Assembly: GCA_049965775.1 (NCBI GenBank)
Contig: JBMFVX010000103.1
Location: 1-10,687, forward strand
DNA length: 10,687 bases
DNA from: JABEVB01 sp049965775
GTDB taxonomy: Bacteria > Planctomycetota > Phycisphaerae > WQYP01
Direction of reading: 5' to 3'
The notes under the pieces are model-generated. The model was given only the letters and a program-made list of their open reading frames with translations. It had not been told where the DNA came from and made no database searches. The position numbers and the translations under genes are program-made. Positions 6,675 through 10,687 of this stretch are shown piece by piece. How positions within the stretch are numbered: the stretch's first letter is position 1; each line of letters opens with the position of its first letter.

Positions 6675-7145
6675 ATGTTGAAATATGCCAGCCATATCGG
6701 ATTGAAAAATATGCTGTTAAACGCTGGTATGAGCCTCGCGCGACGACAAGGATGTGATGCCTATGGCCGCAGACCGACTGGGGCGATGGACTCCATGGTG
6801 GCCCGATACATCGCATCGCGCCGACATGGCCGCAGCCGCAAGCCCCGAAAGTTGGTCGGCGACAAGGACTGCAGCGTGCAACGCGTACGCGATTGGCTCC
6901 GGGCGCAAGGGATCGAACCGGTGATTCCGCATAAGGCCAACGAAAATGCCCGTCATGATCCCATCGTCAGGTTTGATCGCCAGACTTATCGCCAACGTCA
7001 CGTTGTCGAGCAGTGCGTGGGCTGGCTCAAGGAATTCCGTCGCATTGGTACCAGGTTCGAAAAATTGGCGGGGCATTTTCATGGAATGCTACAGCTTGCT
7101 ATGATCCGCCGATACTTGAAATTGCTGTTTTCAGACAGAACCTAA
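6675..7145 (+). pseudogene. IS5-family transposase, 5'-truncated
   Basis: This is the C-terminal part of a DDE transposase of the IS5 family. From about residue 59 of the open frame, similarity in style is strong: KLVGDKDCSVQRVRDWLRAQ, then VIPHKANENARHD, then YRQRHVVEQCVGWLKEFRRI and RRYLKLLFSDRT. The second catalytic Asp (Asp63, in GDK) and the catalytic Glu (Glu112, in VVE) are present. The first catalytic Asp and the whole N-terminal half are missing, so it cannot be active. GDKDC replaces the usual GDKGY. The first 25 or so codons do not look like IS5 and lack a ribosome site; MLKYASHIGL may be leftover from the N-terminus of an IS630 transposase. The C-terminus looks natural. Confidence 0.85.
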
Positions 7146-7345
7146 TTCTTAACCTGATCGAACGGCTTTGGAAGTTTATCCAAAGGGATTGCCTCAACGG
7201 TCGCTACTACTGCACGCACCAGGAATTCCAAGCCGCAATACTTCATAGCCTCAACGCGATCGACACGCGTCATCAAACCATGCTGTGCCGAGCCGTTGCC
7301 CTCAATTTCCAGTTGTTCGACAACATGCAGATATTAGCTGCGTAA
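7139..7345 (+). pseudogene. IS630-family transposase, C-terminal remnant
   Basis: Sixty-eight codons before the TAA at 7343 match the end of IS630/Tc1-type DDE transposases. NLIERLWKFIQRDCLNGRYY carries the catalytic Glu (codon 7160-7162), followed by the usual FQAAI and a terminal LNFQLFD. In intact elements the preceding residues read like SPNLNLIERLW. Here CCTAATTCTTAACCTG looks like that motif with one extra base, so a frameshift sits at the join with the IS5 tail. All upstream domains (HTH and the first two Asp) are absent. The frame overlaps the last codons of the IS5 remnant, placing the recombination point near 7137-7146. Confidence 0.85.
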
Positions 7346-7346
7346 G

Positions 7347-7637
7347 CTATACGATACCTATGCGACCGCGCCGGCCGGGCAAACCGTAGACGCTACAACA
7401 CTCCAGGGCGTTGCCGACACCGGTTGGCTGCGCGATCGCATTCCCATTTCGGCCGACAAGCTTGCGCTTCCCAGCGGCCCAACCACGCCGACCAATCAAA
7501 ATGACGGCGCGCTGAATACCGTCGCCATTCCCGATCGTCATGGCTACAGCGTCAACGTGGCATTTGCCGATGGCCATGCGGCTGCGGTCAACACGTCAGA
7601 TTTTGGCCATGTCTATGTGTCGCCGTACGGGCCGTAA
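7347..7637 (+). pseudogene. Prepilin-like H-x9-DG protein, C-terminal fragment
   Basis: This frame reads 96 residues to the TAA at 7635-7637 and begins directly after the IS630 remnant, with no start codon or ribosome site. Near the end, His65, nine residues, Asp75-Gly76 (HGYSVNVAFADGHAAAVN) form an exact H-x9-DG motif. That motif marks the C-termini of the large type II/IV prepilin-like (DUF1559-type) families of Planctomycetota and relatives; their exported, pseudopilin-like products have unknown roles. The N-terminal methylation/cleavage motif and about half or more of the protein are missing from the window. The frame has no internal stops, so decay is recent. It is convergent with the LOG gene, with 14 bp between stops. 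Confidence 0.8.
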
Positions 7638-7651
7638 AATGCCGCCGACCA

Positions 7652-8686
7652 TCAGGCCGTTGGTGGTTCCAGGCGGTTGATCTCATCAATGAGCATGCGC
7701 AGGCGTGCCGGCGAACGCCGATTAAATGGCAATACCAGCCTGGGGAGGTGCGGTTCCGGTGCGTGGGCAGGCTCGGCCTCGGCGGCCGTTGCAATCGTAA
7801 TCGGCCCTTGAATGCATATATCCGAAAATTGCTGATTCAGCCGATAGAGTGCGGCGGCGTCTGGTGTGTATTTGACTCGCAGCACCGTTTTGTCATCCAC
7901 ATAGCGCATGGATTGATAGTTGGCGTAAAATTGGTTGATATGAGCTGCGGCTTGGGCCGGGTCCTGCGTAATAAAGTAAAGGTTGCTATCTTCGGGCGAA
8001 ATAAAGCCGTTGTCGGCGAGGGCATGTTTCACAAAGGTCTGCCATTGGCTCCAATAGGTTCCGCCGGGTTTTTCAAGCATCACAATGGGCATGGGGTCGG
8101 CGCGGCCGGTTTGCACCAGGGTAAGAACCTCAAAGGCTTCGTCATGCGTGCCAAACCCACCCGGAAACAGTGCCACAGCATTGGTTTCCTTTACAAACAT
8201 GATCTTGCGTGAAAAAAAATAGCGGAAGTGTGCCAGCTTTTCATCGCCGGCGATAATGGCATTCGTTTCCTGCTCAAACGGGAGTTTAATCGCGACGCCA
8301 AATGAGTGTGCCAGCCCGGCCCCTTCGTGTCCTGCCTGCATAATGCCGCCGCCGGCGCCGGTAATCACCATAAAGCCCGCAGCGCTGATAAGCCGACCAA
8401 ACTCAACCGCCGCCTGATAATCTGCATTGTCTGCCAGGGTGCGTGCCGAGCCAAAAATGCTCACCTTGCGTCGCTGCCGATAGGGCTGAAACATCTTAAA
8501 CCCGAAGCGAAGCTCTTTGATGGCGCGCAAGACCAGCTTTAAGTCGGCTCGGCCGGGTTTATCAGCCGCCAGGCGCAGCACCGCTTGTACCAAATCCGCG
8601 GTAAGTTCCGACGCTTCATCAATGCCCAGCGACTCAACAAACTCCGCACAAAGCTGGTGCAATTCGCGTTCTTTTGTGATTTTCAT
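7652..8686 (-). CDS. LOG-family nucleotide-binding protein (long form)
   Basis: This 344-residue cytoplasmic protein is of the LOG / TIGR00730 lysine-decarboxylase-like Rossmann family. Characterised members remove ribose 5-phosphate from AMP or cytokinin nucleotides. Family motifs are complete: IFGSAR (77-82), TGAGGGIMQAGHEGA (109-123), FFSRKIMFV (157-165, with the conserved Arg-Lys) and PGGFGTHDE (175-183), the PGGxGTxxE active-site signature. The core covers about residues 73-250. An N-terminal region of about 70 residues, mostly helical, and a tail of about 90 residues go beyond the 180-200 residues of compact LOG proteins. This puts it in the long group often annotated only as a Rossmann-fold nucleotide-binding protein. 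The ATG at 8686 has GGGAAG five bases upstream. Expected activity is nucleotide 5'-monophosphate nucleosidase; the physiological substrate is unknown. Confidence 0.92.
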   Translation of the reverse strand: MKITKERELHQLCAEFVESLGIDEASELTADLVQAVLRLAADKPGRADLKLVLRAIKELRFGFKMFQPYRQRRKVSIFGSARTLADNADYQAAVEFGRLISAAGFMVITGAGGGIMQAGHEGAGLAHSFGVAIKLPFEQETNAIIAGDEKLAHFRYFFSRKIMFVKETNAVALFPGGFGTHDEAFEVLTLVQTGRADPMPIVMLEKPGGTYWSQWQTFVKHALADNGFISPEDSNLYFITQDPAQAAAHINQFYANYQSMRYVDDKTVLRVKYTPDAAALYRLNQQFSDICIQGPITIATAAEAEPAHAPEPHLPRLVLPFNRRSPARLRMLIDEINRLEPPTA

Positions 8687-8710
8687 TCAATCTTCCCGTG
8701 TTTATGTCCC

Positions 8711-8716
8711 ATTATA
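8711..8716 (-). promoter_or_regulatory. Candidate -10 box of the LOG gene
   Basis: On the minus strand 8716-8711 reads TATAAT, a perfect -10, 25 bp before the LOG start codon, giving a leader of about 18 bases. A -35 at normal spacing is poor (TAGCCG at best). Confidence 0.45.
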
Positions 8717-8868
8717 CCGCCGCTGATATTATCGGCTACGCAGGCCCTAAACCAATGCTTATCAGCCGCAGGTTAAGCCTTGCCGCTACGGGATACCAAA
8801 CGCACAGTGGACGCCATGCAAGAGGCTTGCCGCAGCCAGGGAACCTGCCGCAAGCGTTGGTACCTCGC

Positions 8869-8890
8869 CGTAAGTTACGAGCCATTGGCT
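8869..8890. repeat. Two abutting 11-bp palindromes
   Basis: CGTAAGTTACG (8869-8879) and AGCCATTGGCT (8880-8890) are perfect palindromes around a single central base and touch each other. GTAAG (8870-8874) can also pair with CTTAC (8889-8893), giving a competing longer hairpin. They lie 38 bp beyond the MFS stop, in the 241-bp gap before the LOG gene. Possible roles are a transcript-end structure for MFS or a regulator site for LOG. No T-run is present. Confidence 0.3.
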
Positions 8891-8927
8891 TACACAGATT
8901 CCGCAACCTATTGGCCCTCCGTCCATC

Positions 8928-10334
8928 CTAATTTCTGGGTGTGACAGAGCACTGGTCGGCGGGCTGGTCCACCAATCGGCGGGCGGCGATCCACAGCGGC
9001 AGCAGAAAAATAGCCCCGCATGCGAACAAAATGCTGTAGCGATTGACGCTCGCTCCGCTGATGTGCCATTGGTGCGATCCAATCAACTCCAGCATAAGCC
9101 CCCACACCAGAGGCGATGCTCCGGCGGCCAAATTAATCAGCACCAGTAGCACGGCAAAGTAATGATTGCGACCGGCGGAGGGTATCCAGAGAGTTTGCAG
9201 ACGATTGTTGGCGGCTGCAAAGTTAATGCCCGCCACGCCGGTAATCAGATACAACGCTCCAATCATGAAAGGCGAAGCCGCCAGCAGGTGCGACGCCACA
9301 GCCCACCAGCCAAAAAATACGAGAACAAACGCGGCCAGGCTCAACCGAATAATGGGGCGTGAACCGATGCGATCCAGCACCCGCCCGCACCAGAACAGCG
9401 ACATGCTGCCCCCAAATACCGACATACCATTAACCAGCACAATGCCGCTCTGCGAGAAATGCTCGATGCCGCGCAAAAATGCGACGGTAAAGACGCCCAA
9501 CCCTCCCAGCACCAGCATGTAGGCGACGTTAAACCCCACCAGCAGCCGAAACGTCTTTTGGCCGAGCATATTGGTTATGGCCGTACGCTGCATGGAATGG
9601 TGATGCGCCGGGGTTTGAATGTCGGGCAGGCGCAGCAGGCATAGCACGCTGATGGCCCCGCCCAGGCCGGCGAATAAAAATGGCCAGCAGAACTGCGCAG
9701 CGTGCGTGTAATTCACAAGAAACACCGCCGCCGCCAGCGTTGCAATCAAATTACCCGATTGCCCATAAAGCTGATCGCGCAGAAAAAATTTCCCCCGAAC
9801 ATCGGTGGGAACCAGCTCGGTCATCCAGGGCATCCAGGCGCCGCCGGCCAGCCCGCGCAGGGCCGAAAATAAAAAAATACATACAAACAAGGCCGCCAGT
9901 CGCGGCGCCGGGCTGTGCAGCAGCACCATGCTTGCGGCCATCACAAATATCATGATGGTGCGCGACCCCCAGCCCAATATCATCATGCGCCGATACCCCA
10001 GCGGCGGAATCAGATACGCCCCCGGAATATGCAGCACCGCCAGCAGCGGCGGCAGGGCGGCCAGCAGCCCCAAAAGCGCATCGCCGGCTCCAAGATTTTT
10101 GGCATACAAAAAGAGCGGCGCTCCCAGCACAATTGCCCACGACAGCGCATTTAGAAATGCAAACCAATTGGCCCATGCAGCCCCCTCGGGCAAGCCCACC
10201 GCCGAAAGCGTATTAAACGGAGCCAGCGGAGCGCCCGCCAAACGCGGCAGCAGCGAAAAAAGACCGCCAAATGATGCTTCTGTCGCCGGCGAATCGGCCT
10301 GTGTTTTGTCTAATGGGTTTTCGTTTATCATCAT
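8928..10334 (-). CDS. MFS transporter
   Basis: This 468-residue inner-membrane transporter of the major facilitator superfamily has about 12 hydrophobic segments. The ATG at 10334 is the first of two adjacent ATG codons. The frame is open upstream to 10520, but that stretch is Arg- and His-rich and not transporter-like. No strong ribosome site precedes either ATG, so the start is uncertain by a few residues. The MFS loop motif A appears in the second half as GRVLDRIGSRP (317-327). The first-half counterpart (LGYRRMMILGWGSR) is degenerate. MPWMTELVPTDVRGKFFLRDQ (168-188) resembles the loop of a planctomycete-rich MFS group. Substrate cannot be read from sequence. Sugars are a guess from the GH42 and LacI genes, which are 5-7 kb away and not in an operon with it. 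It runs in the same direction as LOG but is separated by 241 bp. Confidence 0.88.
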   Translation of the reverse strand: MMINENPLDKTQADSPATEASFGGLFSLLPRLAGAPLAPFNTLSAVGLPEGAAWANWFAFLNALSWAIVLGAPLFLYAKNLGAGDALLGLLAALPPLLAVLHIPGAYLIPPLGYRRMMILGWGSRTIMIFVMAASMVLLHSPAPRLAALFVCIFLFSALRGLAGGAWMPWMTELVPTDVRGKFFLRDQLYGQSGNLIATLAAAVFLVNYTHAAQFCWPFLFAGLGGAISVLCLLRLPDIQTPAHHHSMQRTAITNMLGQKTFRLLVGFNVAYMLVLGGLGVFTVAFLRGIEHFSQSGIVLVNGMSVFGGSMSLFWCGRVLDRIGSRPIIRLSLAAFVLVFFGWWAVASHLLAASPFMIGALYLITGVAGINFAAANNRLQTLWIPSAGRNHYFAVLLVLINLAAGASPLVWGLMLELIGSHQWHISGASVNRYSILFACGAIFLLPLWIAARRLVDQPADQCSVTPRN

Positions 10335-10687
10335 GTCATCAATGCCCGTGATCGTCTTGTCTTGCGCCCGTGCCTTACGCACAATGGCATTGGCTATGCT
10401 TATCTCGCCGCACCGGTGCCCATGCCCGTGCAAACGTCCCAACGCAGTCCATTTTACTATGCTGCGTCGCCCGCAGCGCTCCAGGAGCCTGTCCGGGTAG
10501 TAGCTGGGCTGATAGCGCAAGTGATTCCATTGAGGAGGGTAGACAATTTGTCCGGTGCGATTTTGCAGACCGGACGCAATGACGCGGCTACCGCCATTAT
10601 TGACTTCAGGACCCTACTCCTGACAAATTATCATTAAATCGCTGGAGCTACCAGCAAACCAAGTATTTCTCCAATGGCTTGGCGGCC
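10335..10687. other. Upstream region of the MFS gene, no gene recognised
   Basis: No recognisable protein is found on either strand to the right edge. The region holds a perfect 10-bp palindrome GCACCGGTGC (10410-10419), a palindrome GACAATTTGTC (10542-10552) and a hairpin at 10550-10575. A leftward promoter may be TTGTCA (10626-10621), a 19-base spacer and AATAAT (10601-10596), five of six matches each but long spacing. If that promoter is used, the MFS message has a leader of about 250 bases. Confidence 0.35.
10550..10575 (-). repeat. 7-bp inverted repeat upstream of MFS
   Basis: GTCCGGT (10550-10556) and ACCGGAC (10569-10575) are perfect arms with a 12-base loop; inner GC (10557-10558) can pair with GC (10565-10566) to extend the stem past a small bulge. 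It overlaps by three bases the neighbouring palindrome GACAATTTGTC. It lies just downstream of the candidate leftward promoter, so it could be an operator or a leader hairpin. Confidence 0.35.

Larger units (their letters stand above)
6655..7345 (+). mobile_element. Degenerate insertion-sequence scar (IS5 material within IS630-like ends)
   Basis: The block between the LacI promoter and the prepilin fragment consists of transposase remnants. Candidate terminal repeats are AGCTAAAACTG at 6655-6665 and, reversed, AGCTAATATCTG at 7339-7328; they agree except for one inserted and one changed base. The right one overlaps the end of the IS630-type reading frame, as is common for such elements. If both are real, an IS630-like element lost its middle, and IS5-type sequence now fills the gap. 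IS630 members insert at TA, and TA dinucleotides flank both sides, but that is weak evidence in AT-rich sequence. Boundaries are inference; the transposase remnants are clear. Confidence 0.5.

Noticed and set aside
7347..7577. Minus-strand open frame opposite the prepilin fragment
   Set aside because: The + strand frame carries the H-x9-DG motif; the antisense frame is a shadow.
1..10687. CRISPR arrays, tRNA or rRNA genes, toxin-antitoxin or phage-defence modules
   Set aside because: No regularly spaced repeats, no tRNA T-arm pattern, no rRNA-like stretch and no defence-associated domain was seen on either strand.

Overview
The window reads as one stretch of a moderately GC-rich bacterial chromosome. 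The best lineage clue is a broken gene tail at 7347-7637 carrying an H-x9-DG C-terminal signature, typical of the prepilin-like proteins that are abundant in Planctomycetota, Lentisphaerota and Verrucomicrobiota. The style of the Nramp, LOG and MFS proteins fits a planctomycete, perhaps Phycisphaerae-like. This placement is inference from family resemblance, not from a marker gene.

Left part (1-3718, + strand). A gene-free leader of about 320 bp carries a 9-bp inverted repeat beside a leftward extended -10 box and a strong GC hairpin. It is followed by an Rrf2-type regulator (324-761) whose stop overlaps the start of a DUF502 membrane protein (758-1588) in an ATGA junction. A GH42 beta-galactosidase (1676-3718) follows 87 bp later in the same direction, with both catalytic glutamates and the zinc-site cysteines intact.

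Middle part (3719-6600). A leader with tandem AACGCTA repeats and several hairpins precedes an Nramp/MntH-type divalent metal transporter (3908-5380, +). It converges on a LacI-family sugar regulator (5422-6579, -) that has an unusual 44-residue N-terminal extension. The regulator's upstream region has an 18-bp palindrome suited to an operator.

Mobile-element scar (about 6655-7637). A 5'-truncated IS5-family transposase runs directly into the last 68 codons of an IS630-family transposase. Immediately after that comes the C-terminal 96 residues of the H-x9-DG prepilin-like protein, with no start. The simplest reading is that a prepilin-like gene once divergent from the LacI gene lost its front half through insertion and recombination.

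Right part (7638-10687, - strand). A long-form LOG-family protein (7652-8686) has a perfect TATAAT about 25 bp upstream. It is followed by an MFS transporter (8928-10334) with a long, hairpin-containing region upstream. The last 350 bp hold no gene I can support.

The genes suggest polysaccharide or oligosaccharide use (GH42, LacI, possibly MFS), manganese or iron uptake (Nramp) and stress or redox regulation (Rrf2), but they are not one pathway. I found no convincing undescribed system. The most useful leads are the structured Nramp leader, the nested transposon scar that beheads the prepilin gene, and the Rrf2-DUF502 coupling.
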